Below are positions 7,536 through 16,080 of a stretch of DNA of 64,000 bases, piece after piece. Below the pieces are notes generated by a model, which made no database searches, was not told the DNA's origin, and saw only the letters and a program-made list of their open reading frames with translations. Each line of letters begins with the position of its first letter. The first letter of the stretch is position 1. This DNA comes from Paraburkholderia humisilvae (GTDB lineage Bacteria; Pseudomonadota; Gammaproteobacteria; Burkholderiales; Burkholderiaceae). The stretch spans positions 1 to 64,000 of the forward strand of contig NZ_CADIKH010000028.1 in the NCBI RefSeq assembly GCF_902859855.1, given 5' to 3'. Made by a program: the position numbers and the translations under genes.

Positions 7536-9002
7536 TCAATTTGCCGGTTGTCTACGATGTAACGTATCGGACGGCGCTTCGTTGAACTGTCGCTTATACG
7601 CGTTGAGCAGCGTCGAGCGATTCGGCACGCCCCAGCGGTTGCCCGCGTCGTGCACCAGCAGTCCACCTGCTTCGCGATTGTCCTCAAGATCCTGCTGGAT
7701 CCGCTTCATCCGCTGCTGCCGGATCACCTCGCACGGCGTCGCGCCCAGATGTGACTTGAATGTGCTTTGCAGTGCCCGTACGGTCACGCCGATCTCCGCG
7801 GCGATTTCGTGAATCGACAGATCGCTACGATCAAGATTGTTGAGCAGATACTTGTAAGCACGCCGGTATTTGACCGGCAGACGTGCGGCCACATCGTCGA
7901 CGACCACCGCATCGTGCCGCCTGTGATTGATCCTCGCCAGATCGCATGCGCCCTCACGCGCGCAATGGATCGCTGTCATCGCATACTTGCTGTACATCTG
8001 CCGCGAAAGATGTGCACGGCCTTGCGCCTGATAGATCCTGGCGACGCAATACTGCAGCTCCAGTTGCCGATGATCGAAACCGATCGGCATCTCGTTGATA
8101 ATCGGCCCGAGTGCCCTCTCCGCCACTTGCGGCAAATCAGCAATCAGACCCGCGAGCGCGATTTCGAGGCGTACGTTGCGCTGGTAACGCGTCAAGTTGT
8201 TCGTATCGGCCCAGTCCAGATGTTCGAGCAACGGTGTGAGCGCATCGCGCTGTCCGCGCGTGAGCCGGTCGAGAGATTCCTTGTATTCCAGGCGACCGCG
8301 CAGCACCGGTACACGGATGTCGGTTTCGATCAATAACCGCTCGGCAGCGAGTTCAGGCTTCGCGTCAAGCCGGCTCGGATCGCTCAGTTGGCCGGAATGC
8401 CAGAACACGTGATCAGACAACTGTGGCGCATGGCGTAGCGTGCGCTGAAGCGAAAGGTCTGCGCGCATCGTATGAACGATCTCGCCCCATGCGCCCTTAT
8501 CGTCATCAAGTTCGCCTATCTGATCAACCTCAAGTTCGATCTCGTCAAGCATGCCGCCGGCCTGGTTCAGATGACCAAGCTCGAATAGCACGCTCATCGA
8601 TCCAAAGAGCGCCTCGATGCGGCGCCGGCGATCAACGCCGGGATCGTTCGCAACGAGTTCGAAGCACGCCATGGCGGTGCTGAACCGGCGACGGTAGAAC
8701 GCCTCCCAGCCAGTGGTTCGTGACGACAGCACGCGAATCTCGTCCTTCGACGCCCGACTGATCTTGCGCGCGTGCCGATACGACTCTTCCGCGTCGGAAT
8801 CGAGCCCCATGGCCAACTGGATATCCGCATACAGCAGTGTCCAGCAGGACGCACCTTGTTCGGTGCTGGGGTTCTCCACCAAACGTCCGAGGTCCGCCGA
8901 TGCGGAGAGGATTTTGGCATTACAAATCTTTTTCCAAATACCAGGAGGCTTCGATGGAGAAGCAAGGCAGGAAATCAGAGGAAAATAAAAGTCATTAAAC
9001 AT
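7536..9002 (-). CDS. AraC-family regulator with HrpB/BsaN-like long N-terminus
   Basis: This 488-residue protein has an AraC/XylS DNA-binding domain in its last ~105 residues: first HTH LSIHEIAAEIGVTVRALQST, second HTH around NRWGVPNRSTLLNAYKRQFN. The ~380-residue N-terminus is helical with repeated TPR-like segments (YADIQLAMGLDSDAEESYRH, YCVARIYQAQGRAHLSRQMY). That plan and length recall HrpB of Ralstonia and BsaN of Burkholderia, but the target here is unknown. The start at 9002 is preceded by GGGA about 8 nt upstream. It is the regulator closest to the PKS cluster, with a long AT-rich region between, so pathway control is possible but unproven. Confidence 0.72.
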   Translation of the reverse strand: MFNDFYFPLISCLASPSKPPGIWKKICNAKILSASADLGRLVENPSTEQGASCWTLLYADIQLAMGLDSDAEESYRHARKISRASKDEIRVLSSRTTGWEAFYRRRFSTAMACFELVANDPGVDRRRRIEALFGSMSVLFELGHLNQAGGMLDEIELEVDQIGELDDDKGAWGEIVHTMRADLSLQRTLRHAPQLSDHVFWHSGQLSDPSRLDAKPELAAERLLIETDIRVPVLRGRLEYKESLDRLTRGQRDALTPLLEHLDWADTNNLTRYQRNVRLEIALAGLIADLPQVAERALGPIINEMPIGFDHRQLELQYCVARIYQAQGRAHLSRQMYSKYAMTAIHCAREGACDLARINHRRHDAVVVDDVAARLPVKYRRAYKYLLNNLDRSDLSIHEIAAEIGVTVRALQSTFKSHLGATPCEVIRQQRMKRIQQDLEDNREAGGLLVHDAGNRWGVPNRSTLLNAYKRQFNEAPSDTLHRRQPAN

Positions 9003-10090
9003 TTAAAATCCCAGAAATAAGACAATGAAAATGTGTGCAGCGCCGACAAAACAAGCTGGACATCAGGCCATGAGCGCCGTAACTTGGCGTGACGGCAAGA
9101 CGCAAACCCGGTGGCGAACTGTCGGGTGGGCAAAAGCGGTTGATTCCAGTTTTCCTTGCGTCCGGCCAAACGTGGCGTCGCCGCCATACGGTGGACGACC
9201 GCACAGCATTGAACCGCGGCAGCACGGGAAAACGGCACACATTGCCCGGCGCGGCCAAAACGGCCTCTCGCACGGTCGAGCGCACCCATGCGCCGTTTGC
9301 CCCGCTCGGCGTGCATCCGCTTCGAGCGGCGTCCCGACATTCATGCCGGATGGCCGTCTCTCGCCACTGCGATTACCTGTTTTCGATGTGTATGAATTGC
9401 GTTAGCGGCTCTAGCCGATCGCACTGTAAGGACAGTTCATGTCTCATCCGAAATTCTTATTTAACAAATTTTCATAAAATCGAATTCCTTAAATATTCGC
9501 TTTCAATTGGATAAAATGATATAAATTTTCACTTATAATTACGGTAAAAATACGTAAACAAATGAAAAACGAATATTTGTCAACAATTTGACACGCACGC
9601 CCTGTTAGTTGCAATCACAACTATCTTGTCGATCGATGTGGAACGAAGAAGGGACCTGCTGTTCTGCCGGCAGTGGCCTTGCTCGACCGTGCGTCGCCGG
9701 TCACCGCGAGGTGCAAAGCATCGAGGGCAACGACCGGGGCCGGGAGGCGTAGTCGAGTCGCGAGGCAACAACGAAAAGCAGCCCATGTTGCGTGTTCAAA
9801 CGATACGGCGACAGGGCCAATGCATCTACTCGCCCTTGATCCCGTTCAGAGGCGTGTCTCCGACGCAGTACGATGGGTTTCGAGCAGAGCGGTCGATACA
9901 CGACAAACCCAGCAAGCTCTGACATGCCGCTGTTCGCTTGTATTCTCCATGCTTCGTTTCATCTGGCGATTCCTGAGAAGCGTTTGATAGAGTGCGTGCA
10001 AATCGATGCGACGTACGCAAAAGGCTTGCCGGATGGAGACTTCGTCCAGACACGCCGCGTTTCAACGCGTGCCGTCCTCCTCGGTTCCAC
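9003..10090. other. Gene-free region with an AT-rich core
   Basis: No supported gene in about 1.1 kb. Open frames on both strands (for example 9025-9405 and 9089-9514) overlap and show no family features. Positions about 9440-9600 are strikingly AT-rich against a GC-rich background, with runs such as AAATTTTCATAAAAT and ATAAATTTTCACTTATAATT. Such tracts in GC-rich genomes often hold promoters or sites for H-NS-like silencers. Confidence 0.5.
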
Positions 10091-10161
10091 GGCGCGATAG
10101 CAAAGCGGATATGCAGCGGCCTGCAAAGCCGTCCACGCTGGTTCGATTCCAGCTCGCGCCT
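10091..10161 (+). tRNA. tRNA-Cys(GCA), CCA not encoded
   Basis: A cloverleaf can be drawn by eye. Acceptor GGCGCGA (10091-10097) pairs with TCGCGCC (10154-10160). Anticodon stem GCGGC/GCCGT encloses loop CTGCAAA with anticodon GCA. T-stem GCTGG/CCAGC encloses TTCGATT. The discriminator is U (10161), a known identity element for tRNA-Cys. The next bases are TCA rather than the CCA usually encoded in proteobacteria. The T-stem pairs fully, so the structure is maintained. It could be a functional copy finished by CCA-adding enzyme, or a tRNA carried in or disturbed by an insertion. Confidence 0.8.
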
Positions 10162-10304
10162 TCAACACGTACTGGACCGTCGGTATCGCGTCATTCATGC
10201 GACACGGGCGGACCTTCCGGAACAGATGGGTACAGGCGTGGCGATGGGTAACCTGGTTCGCCCCGCGGTTCCGACCGATTCCCGACGCGACTTGAGGATG
10301 TGCG

Positions 10305-10628
10305 ATGCTGTCGTCCACGTTGCCAACAAAGCGCTTTTACATTTTTGGCGTCAATGCTCCCGACGGCCATACGCTGCTGATTGACTATAGTGCCGATGAT
10401 CCTGACCGGAACGGGTTCGCTGTGCTCGAACGCATCCGGCGTTCGGCCGATGGCGGCATTGCAGACTGGCGCGAGCGTGAACGGCTTGGTGTAGCCGACG
10501 TGTTCGGCATCGAATCCGTTGGCAGCCAACAGGCGGCGCAGCTCGCGGTCGAATTTTGGCGTGCGTATTTCCGCGCGCTAGGCGAGATCGTCATCGAGGC
10601 CAGCCATCTCCCGGACTCGCCCGTCTGA
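10305..10628 (+). CDS. Hypothetical protein, unknown
   Basis: This 107-residue frame opens MLSSTLPTKRFYIFGVNAP, with GAGG about 9 nt before the ATG. The sequence looks like a small soluble alpha/beta protein (IESVGSQQAAQLAVEFWRAY), with no signal peptide, membrane segment or motif I recognise. It is on the same strand as the AT-like gene 100 bp downstream and may share a transcript with it. A role in the PKS pathway is possible only by position. Confidence 0.5.
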   Translation: MLSSTLPTKRFYIFGVNAPDGHTLLIDYSADDPDRNGFAVLERIRRSADGGIADWRERERLGVADVFGIESVGSQQAAQLAVEFWRAYFRALGEIVIEASHLPDSPV

Positions 10629-10728
10629 CGACGCACGGGCCAGATGCGCATCGCGCGGCGGCCCTGCCCGCTCACGCCGTGGTCGCTTTTCGATCTTCAC
10701 TTCATGCACCTATACGGAAGGATGCCCG

Positions 10729-11676
10729 ATGCCGTCCCACCGGACCGTCTTCATGTTTTCCGGCCAAGGATCGCAGTACTTCCAGATGGGCCGGCAACTA
10801 CACGATGCGCACCCCGTGTTTCGCCACTGGATGACAAGGCTTGACGTGCTCGCGCAGCGCCTCGCGGGCGTATCCGTTGTGAACGCGATGTTCGCCGGGA
10901 AACCGGCTGATCCATTCGATCGCACGCTGCATACGCATCCGGCGATCTTCATCGTCGAATATGCACTCGCGCAATGCCTCATCAGCGAAGGTATCGAGCC
11001 CGACCTGACGCTTGGGGCGAGTCTCGGCTCGTTCGCCGCAGCCGTTTGCGCAGGCAGTCTCGCCGTCGAGGATGCACTTGCCGCGGTGATCGAACAGGCG
11101 AGGAGCTTCGAGGCGTCGTGTGAACGCGGCGGAATGATCGCCGTGCTCGAGGATCGCGCGCTGCACGACGACGGCCCGCTGACGGGCCTCGGTGAACTGG
11201 CGGCCGACAATTTCTCGGGCCACTTCGCGCTCGCCGCCCCGCAAGCGCGATTGCCCGACATCGAGGCGGCACTGCGCGTGCGCGAAATCTCGTATCAGCG
11301 GCTCGCCGTATCGTTCGCCTACCATTCGCGCTGGATCGAATCCGCGCAGCCGCATTTCAATGCGGTTATGCGGAGCATACCGACGCGAACACCCACTCTG
11401 CCGGTTATCTGCTGCGCGCAGGCAAAGCAACTGGATGTGCTGCCTGACGGATTCTTCTGGCAGGTCGTGCGCGAACCCATCCGACTGCGCGACACGATCA
11501 CGGGTCTTGAACGATCGGGCGCCAGCCGGTTCATTGACGTGGGTCCGTCGGGATCGATGGCGACCTTCGTCAAGTATGCTTTGCCGGCGTCGAGCGCGTC
11601 GACGTTCCACGCAGTGTTGACGCCATACCGGCGCGACCTCGACAATCTCGCGGCACTGCGCTCTCTCACGACCTGA
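10729..11676 (+). CDS. AT-like acyl hydrolase (PksD/PedC type, proofreading)
   Basis: This 315-residue protein has the malonyl-CoA:ACP transacylase fold. The start is FMFSGQGSQYFQMG, the nucleophile Ser98 sits in GASLGSF instead of the GHSLGE typical of malonyl ATs, and His199 is in AYHS. The stretch THPAIFIVEYALAQ and the GAS-type elbow resemble the PksD/PedC group, which is known to hydrolyse stalled acyl chains from trans-AT PKS carriers. I therefore call it an editing hydrolase rather than the extender AT. The start at 10729 has GGAAGGA about 7 nt upstream. It is transcribed towards the PPTase gene and is the only cluster enzyme on the plus strand, so it has its own promoter. Confidence 0.75.
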   Translation: MPSHRTVFMFSGQGSQYFQMGRQLHDAHPVFRHWMTRLDVLAQRLAGVSVVNAMFAGKPADPFDRTLHTHPAIFIVEYALAQCLISEGIEPDLTLGASLGSFAAAVCAGSLAVEDALAAVIEQARSFEASCERGGMIAVLEDRALHDDGPLTGLGELAADNFSGHFALAAPQARLPDIEAALRVREISYQRLAVSFAYHSRWIESAQPHFNAVMRSIPTRTPTLPVICCAQAKQLDVLPDGFFWQVVREPIRLRDTITGLERSGASRFIDVGPSGSMATFVKYALPASSASTFHAVLTPYRRDLDNLAALRSLTT

Positions 11677-11724
11677 GCGTGCCTGCCCGCGAGGGCCGCC
11701 GATCGCCGCGCATGCGCAGTCCGG

Positions 11725-12594
11725 TCAGGCAATCCGCTGCGCTGCCCCGTCATGCGCGACGTCGATCGCGACCTCGCATGACACGGTCGACCTCAGCACC
11801 GGCAGTGGCCATTCGTCCGTGCCGGCCGGCCCGACCCGCCGCACCCGTATACGCGGCTCCGCGTGACCGATGCGCTCCGCGCAGACCGCGAGCACAAACT
11901 CCGCGGTAGGCCGGAACTGCCAGAACGACCAGCGGTCGGCGTCGTCGCGGAGAGTGGGCAACACCGAAAAACGCACGGTCCGGCGGTCGGGAAAATCGAA
12001 ACCGAACCGCTCGAACGGGATCGACAAGCCCATGCCGCGCGCCTTTACATACGCTTCCTTGAAAGTCCAGTACTCGAAGAAGCCTTCCATGCGTGTGGCT
12101 CGCGGCATATTCGCGAGCGCCGCCACTTCCCACGGCGCAAAGAAACGATCCGCGAGGCTTGCCGAGACCGTACGCGCGCCCAGATGTTCGACATCGACCC
12201 CGAGTGCACGGCGCCGTGTGACGCCGAGCACGATGAGGCCACGCGTATGCGAGAGGTTGAACCGCAGACCCGTCGCGCAACAATGAGTTGCGGCGATCTC
12301 GGGCCGACCGTAGCGATTGGTCGCGAACTGCCAGGCCTGCGGCTCGACCGCCGCATAGCGCGACAACACAGTACGCACGAGCGCGCGCGTGACCAGATAG
12401 CGCTTGCGGTCGTTGGCAAGGTGATATCGTGTCTCCTGACGGCGCTCGGCACGCGTCAGGAACCTGCGCAGGCCGGCAAGCTGCGTGGCGTCGATGATCT
12501 CGTCATAGAACGTTAGCCATAAATCGATGTCGGCATGGCCGGCATCCGTGTCGAATTGATGCGTCGTTTTCATCCAGAGCATCCCGCTCGGCAT
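11725..12594 (-). CDS. Sfp-type 4'-phosphopantetheinyl transferase
   Basis: This enzyme converts the apo carrier proteins of the PKS to the holo form by moving phosphopantetheine from CoA to the ACP serine. Up to 289 residues. Family motifs are RFNLSH (111-116), GVDVEH (132-137, Asp133 and Glu135 bind Mg) and WTFKEAYVKA (176-185, Glu180, Lys184). Initiation could be at the first ATG or at internal ones 4 or 7 codons later; no ribosome-binding site decides. A ~40-residue tail after the last family motif is not typical. It is the last gene of the minus-strand operon, 70 bp after the AT, and ends convergently with the acyl hydrolase. Confidence 0.85.
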   Translation of the reverse strand: MPSGMLWMKTTHQFDTDAGHADIDLWLTFYDEIIDATQLAGLRRFLTRAERRQETRYHLANDRKRYLVTRALVRTVLSRYAAVEPQAWQFATNRYGRPEIAATHCCATGLRFNLSHTRGLIVLGVTRRRALGVDVEHLGARTVSASLADRFFAPWEVAALANMPRATRMEGFFEYWTFKEAYVKARGMGLSIPFERFGFDFPDRRTVRFSVLPTLRDDADRWSFWQFRPTAEFVLAVCAERIGHAEPRIRVRRVGPAGTDEWPLPVLRSTVSCEVAIDVAHDGAAQRIA

Positions 12595-12664
12595 AAGGTC
12601 GGTTCGTGCGATCGGATCCCTGCCGACGCGCCGTACGAAGGCGCGTCGCAGTGCAACTGCGGGA

Positions 12665-13789
12665 TCAGATCGCGACTAGCTCATCGAGCTCGAAGTAGCC
12701 GTTGTATCCGTTCATGTAGACCGCGGCCCGATGACCGAACAGCACCATCGCCGCGGTGCGGGTTTCGAGATCGTGATAGTCGAATACCAGCGATTTCACT
12801 TTGGTGCCGACTGGAAAGCAGCTGTTCCACGTCGCGACCTTGCTGGCTGCGTCTGCTGAATCAGGCATGCCGCCATCGCCGGCCGGCCCGCGTGCGGACG
12901 CGGACACGGACCGGGGTGATGAGGAGCCCGGCGTCAATATCCGGATCGTCTCGACGAGCCGGGTCAGAACGTCGCCGGGGCCAAGTTCGGCAAACGTCAC
13001 GTCCTCGCCGCGCTCTTTCGCAAGAGCCAGCAGATACTGGACACTCTCGCTCCATCGGACGGTATTCGCGATCTGCTTCGCAAGGTTGTCGGCAATTTTC
13101 CGGCGCTCATACGGTTGCGCCGTGTAGTTCGCAATGACCGGAATGGTGGGATCGGCGAACTTGAACGATTTGAGAAACTTCGCGAACGCGTCCATGGCCG
13201 GCTGCATGAATCGCGAATGGAAAGCACCACTCGTGTTAAGCGGATAAAAGCGGGTGTTACCTTGCTTGAACAACGGTTCGGCCTTCGCAATCTCGTCTGC
13301 GAGACCGGAAATCACGATCTGTGTGGGTGTGTTGTAGTTTGCGATACCGATCTGGGTCAGCTTGTGTTCGACGAGCGTGCTTTCGATCTGCTCCTTGCTC
13401 ACATTGACAATAGCGGCCATAGCCCCCTTCTCTGCTCGACTCATCAATTCCCCGCGCTTCTTCACCAGCTTGACACCGGTTTTGAAGTCGAAGCAGCCGG
13501 CCGCCAGCAGCGCATTCAATTCACCGAGACTGTGGCCAGCGACGAAATCGGGCGTTTCCTCACCGTCCTCGAGCTTGGCGTAGTTCGTCAGTGCGTTGAC
13601 GACGAACAGAGCCGGCTGGGTGAATTCGGTACGATTCAACTCGCCGCGCGGATCCTCGACGCACAGTTCCCTGATCGAATAACCGAGTACCTGATCGGCC
13701 TGTTCGACCAGCTCACTGAAGCGGTCGAACAGCGGTTCGCCCATGCCCCTGATCTGCGAACCCTGGCCCGGAAACATGAATACCTTCAC
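12665..13789 (-). CDS. Discrete malonyl-CoA acyltransferase (trans-AT)
   Basis: This free-standing AT loads malonyl units onto the ACPs of the AT-less modules. Core motifs are FPGQGSQIRGMGEPLFD, nucleophile Ser87 in GHSLGE, His191 in GAFHSRF and the FAELGPGDVLTRLV end near residue 280. It starts with GTG at 13789, six nucleotides after a strong GGAGGT. The protein is 374 residues, about 85 longer than a single AT domain. After a Ser/Gly/Ala linker (285-315) comes a ~60-residue C-terminal segment (KVKSLVFDYHDLETRTAAMV, then HRAAVYMNGYNGYFELDE) that I do not recognise. No ER domain is attached, unlike PksE-type AT-ER proteins. Codon choice in the AT core is a little less GC-rich than in the neighbours. 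Confidence 0.88.
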   Translation of the reverse strand: MKVFMFPGQGSQIRGMGEPLFDRFSELVEQADQVLGYSIRELCVEDPRGELNRTEFTQPALFVVNALTNYAKLEDGEETPDFVAGHSLGELNALLAAGCFDFKTGVKLVKKRGELMSRAEKGAMAAIVNVSKEQIESTLVEHKLTQIGIANYNTPTQIVISGLADEIAKAEPLFKQGNTRFYPLNTSGAFHSRFMQPAMDAFAKFLKSFKFADPTIPVIANYTAQPYERRKIADNLAKQIANTVRWSESVQYLLALAKERGEDVTFAELGPGDVLTRLVETIRILTPGSSSPRSVSASARGPAGDGGMPDSADAASKVATWNSCFPVGTKVKSLVFDYHDLETRTAAMVLFGHRAAVYMNGYNGYFELDELVAI

Positions 13790-13824
13790 TTTTTACCTCC
13801 ATGGACCGTGTCGTCGGTGACGAC

Positions 13825-15069
13825 TCAGTAATTGCTCACGCATACGGCGGTGTTGATACCGCCGAAACCCATACTCAGATTCAGCGCATGCCGGATCTCA
13901 TGCGGCCTGCTGCTGTCTCGTACCCAGTTGAAATCCGCGTCCATCGGACGCTCGAGATTGAGGCTCGGATGCAGCTGCGCCGCGCGCATCTGCACCAGCA
14001 CCGCGATTAGTTCGATGGCGCCCGCGGCCGTCAGTCCGTGCCCGGTCACGGACTTGGTCGTGTTCAGGTGCGCGCCGCCGAGCCCACATACGCGCAGCGC
14101 CTGAAGTTCCACCATATCGCCGAGCGCGGAACCCGTACCATGCGGATTCACGTAGTCGATCTCGCCCGGATGCAGGCCGGCGCAAGCGAGCGCGCCGCGT
14201 ATCGCCGAGACCTCGCCGTCGAGCGACGGGTTCGGATCGCGGTTGCCGTCGATCCGGACCGCCCAGCCAGCGAGCCGCGCATACGGCGTGACGCCCGCGC
14301 GGGGTGCGGCGCCGTCGCGCTCGACCACGATCGCCCCGCAAGCCTCACCGAAGATGAACCCGTCTCGGTCTTCGTCAAACGGGCGGCAGGCCCGTTCGGG
14401 TTCGTGCGCGTAGTGGTACGAGCCCATCGCGCCGGTCGCGCGGAACCCCTGGCATTCCCAGTAGCCGAGATCCATCAGCGCGCCGATCGCGATGCAGACG
14501 TCGGCGCGACCCGCGCGGACGGTCTCGATCGCCTCGATCACCGCGAGCTGCCCGCTCGCCGACGCGCCGCCGACCGTGCGCGTGACGCCGTGGATGCCGA
14601 ACGCGGCGGAACACAGCCCGCAGACATCGCTGTCCATGAACGACACCGCATAGCTCGGCCGCAGGAACGGCACACGATCGCGATAGGCATCATGTAGCAG
14701 CGTGAGCTCGCGCTGCTGAAAGTTCGAGCCGCCGATCACGAGCGCGATGCGGTCAGGATCGATGTCGAACAGGCATGCGTCACGCCACGCCTCGTCGAGT
14801 GCGGCGAGCGCGGCGCGCCCCGACAGCGACGCAGTGCGCAACAGGCGCGGCTCGATCGTGCAGGACAGCGCCGGTTCGTCGATCTCCGCGCCGAGGAACG
14901 GCGTAGCGCACGCGCCTTCCGGCATTTGGCGGCCTGGCCGCCGCATCACGCCGAAACGATGCCGCCCGTGCAGTAGCGCATCGGTGAACGCCGCCTGCCC
15001 CTGGCCGATCGCCGAGACGACGCCGATGCCGCTGATAAGCAGCGGTCCGGGCCGCTCAGTACTTCCCAT
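13825..15069 (-). CDS. Free-standing decarboxylating KS (Ser in place of Cys)
   Basis: This 414-residue ketosynthase homologue belongs to the HMGS cassette (PksF/BaeF-like role). The nucleophile Cys of the DTACSSS-type motif is replaced by Ser170 (VGGASASGQ), while the two His (His310 in NPHGTGS, His344 in SVTGHG) remain. Such KS proteins cannot condense but decarboxylate malonyl-ACP to acetyl-ACP, the nucleophile donor for beta-branching. The first codons overlap the ACP gene by 14 bp, so the two are coupled, which fits the ACP being its substrate carrier. Length and GFGGINTAVCV C-terminus are normal. Confidence 0.9.
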   Translation of the reverse strand: MGSTERPGPLLISGIGVVSAIGQGQAAFTDALLHGRHRFGVMRRPGRQMPEGACATPFLGAEIDEPALSCTIEPRLLRTASLSGRAALAALDEAWRDACLFDIDPDRIALVIGGSNFQQRELTLLHDAYRDRVPFLRPSYAVSFMDSDVCGLCSAAFGIHGVTRTVGGASASGQLAVIEAIETVRAGRADVCIAIGALMDLGYWECQGFRATGAMGSYHYAHEPERACRPFDEDRDGFIFGEACGAIVVERDGAAPRAGVTPYARLAGWAVRIDGNRDPNPSLDGEVSAIRGALACAGLHPGEIDYVNPHGTGSALGDMVELQALRVCGLGGAHLNTTKSVTGHGLTAAGAIELIAVLVQMRAAQLHPSLNLERPMDADFNWVRDSSRPHEIRHALNLSMGFGGINTAVCVSNY

Positions 15070-15295
15070 GGATGATCCTGGCCAGCTCGCCGATGTTCTC
15101 CGCCCTCGCCATTTCGATCAGCGGAATGCTCAGCGACAGCGATTCGAGCGTCATCATGATGATGTCTGCGCGATCGATCGAATTCGCGCCGAGCGTGCGC
15201 AGCGAATCGGTCGGTTTGAACGTGTGCGACCGCAGATGCGGCAGCGTTTCGCGGGTGTGGCGGACGATGATGTCGAGCACTTGGTCATGTTTCAT
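15056..15295 (-). CDS. Donor acyl carrier protein of the HMGS cassette (AcpK-like)
   Basis: A 79-residue ACP with the phosphopantetheine site Ser39 in LGANSIDRADIIMM, the Asn-Ser variant typical of AcpK-type donor ACPs. It carries the malonyl then acetyl group used by HMG synthase. I start it at 15295 (MKHDQVLDIIVRHTRE) because AGGAAAGG lies just upstream; the longer frame from 15331 would add 12 residues overlapping the ECH2 stop. It is preceded by ECH2 and followed, with overlap, by the decarboxylating KS. Confidence 0.9.
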   Translation of the reverse strand: MKHDQVLDIIVRHTRETLPHLRSHTFKPTDSLRTLGANSIDRADIIMMTLESLSLSIPLIEMARAENIGELARIIHGKY

Positions 15296-15327
15296 AGTTT
15301 GCCTTTCCTCTGCCATGCGACGGATCG

Positions 15328-16080
15328 TCATTGTCCGAACAGGGTCTCGATCCGTTCCCGGACTTCGGGTTGTTGAAATGTCAGCGCATGCAGCGCGACT
15401 TCCTGCTCAATGAACGCGGGGAGCTTTTGCCGCAGCGGCGCCGCGAGATGATCCTTCAGCGCGACGAGCGACATGCGCGGCTTCTGTGCGAGGCTGCGCG
15501 CGAGCTCCAGCGCATGCATCAGCACCTGGTCGCGCGGCAACACCGCGAACGGTACACCACGCCGCTGCAACTCCTCACCGCGATAGTTCGCTGCGCTCAG
15601 CATCATTTCGCCGGCTAGCGCGATGCCGAGCTTTTCCGGCACGATGAATGTCGAGCCCATTCCCGGCGTGAAGCCGTATCTCATGAAATTCGCGGTGTAG
15701 ACGCTCTCGCGCGCGAGGATCACGATATCGGCAAACAGCCCCATCACGAAGCCGCCGCCGATCCCGTGCCCCTGCATCGCGGCGATCACGGGAATCGGAC
15801 AATTCAGCGCGACGCTGTACAGATCGCGGTCGGTGAACACGAACTTGCCGTCGAACAGGTCGCGTAGCCCCTCCTGCGTGCCGCCGCTGGAGAAGTAATT
15901 GTCGTAGCCCGTCAACACCACCGTCTTCAGGTCCGCTCGCGTGCCGAGCGCCGCGAACGCGCGCGTCAGTTCGGCGATCAGTGCGTCAGTGAAGGCGTTC
16001 TTGTGGATCCGGTCCTGCATCGTCACGAGTGCGACGCCCGCGGCGGGTTCGGTAATCGCGACGATGGGCGAGCTCGTCAT
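15328..16080 (-). CDS. ECH2-type enoyl-CoA hydratase-fold decarboxylase (PksI/BaeI-like)
   Basis: This 250-residue crotonase-fold enzyme decarboxylates the dehydrated HMG-type intermediate on the acceptor ACP to leave a beta-methyl or exomethylene branch. Family hallmarks are FSSGGTQEGL (first oxyanion half-site), MQGHGIGGGF (100-110, second half-site), YGFTPGMGST and LPEKLG-like VPEKLG. The start at 16080 follows GGGAGG by 5-6 nt and its ATG overlaps the ECH1 stop (ATGA). An in-frame upstream extension to 16422 lies wholly inside ECH1 and is rejected. Two homologous domains are embedded in PKS-A and PKS-B, so this free copy probably serves module m3, which has none. Confidence 0.9.
   Translation of the reverse strand: MTSSPIVAITEPAAGVALVTMQDRIHKNAFTDALIAELTRAFAALGTRADLKTVVLTGYDNYFSSGGTQEGLRDLFDGKFVFTDRDLYSVALNCPIPVIAAMQGHGIGGGFVMGLFADIVILARESVYTANFMRYGFTPGMGSTFIVPEKLGIALAGEMMLSAANYRGEELQRRGVPFAVLPRDQVLMHALELARSLAQKPRMSLVALKDHLAAPLRQKLPAFIEQEVALHALTFQQPEVRERIETLFGQ

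Noticed and set aside
9025..9514. Overlapping frames of 126 and 141 codons (plus) and 121 and 96 codons (minus)
   Set aside because: All are mutually overlapping, with no ribosome-binding site that decides between them and no recognisable motif.
10729..11676. Second malonyl AT
   Set aside because: The nucleophile elbow GASLGSF and the overall similarity to PksD/PedC point to an acyl hydrolase rather than an extender-loading AT, although an assay would be needed to be certain.
15296..15331. Longer ACP start
   Set aside because: The 12 extra residues overlap the ECH2 stop. The internal ATG at 15295 has a much better ribosome-binding site and matches the length of AcpK-type ACPs.
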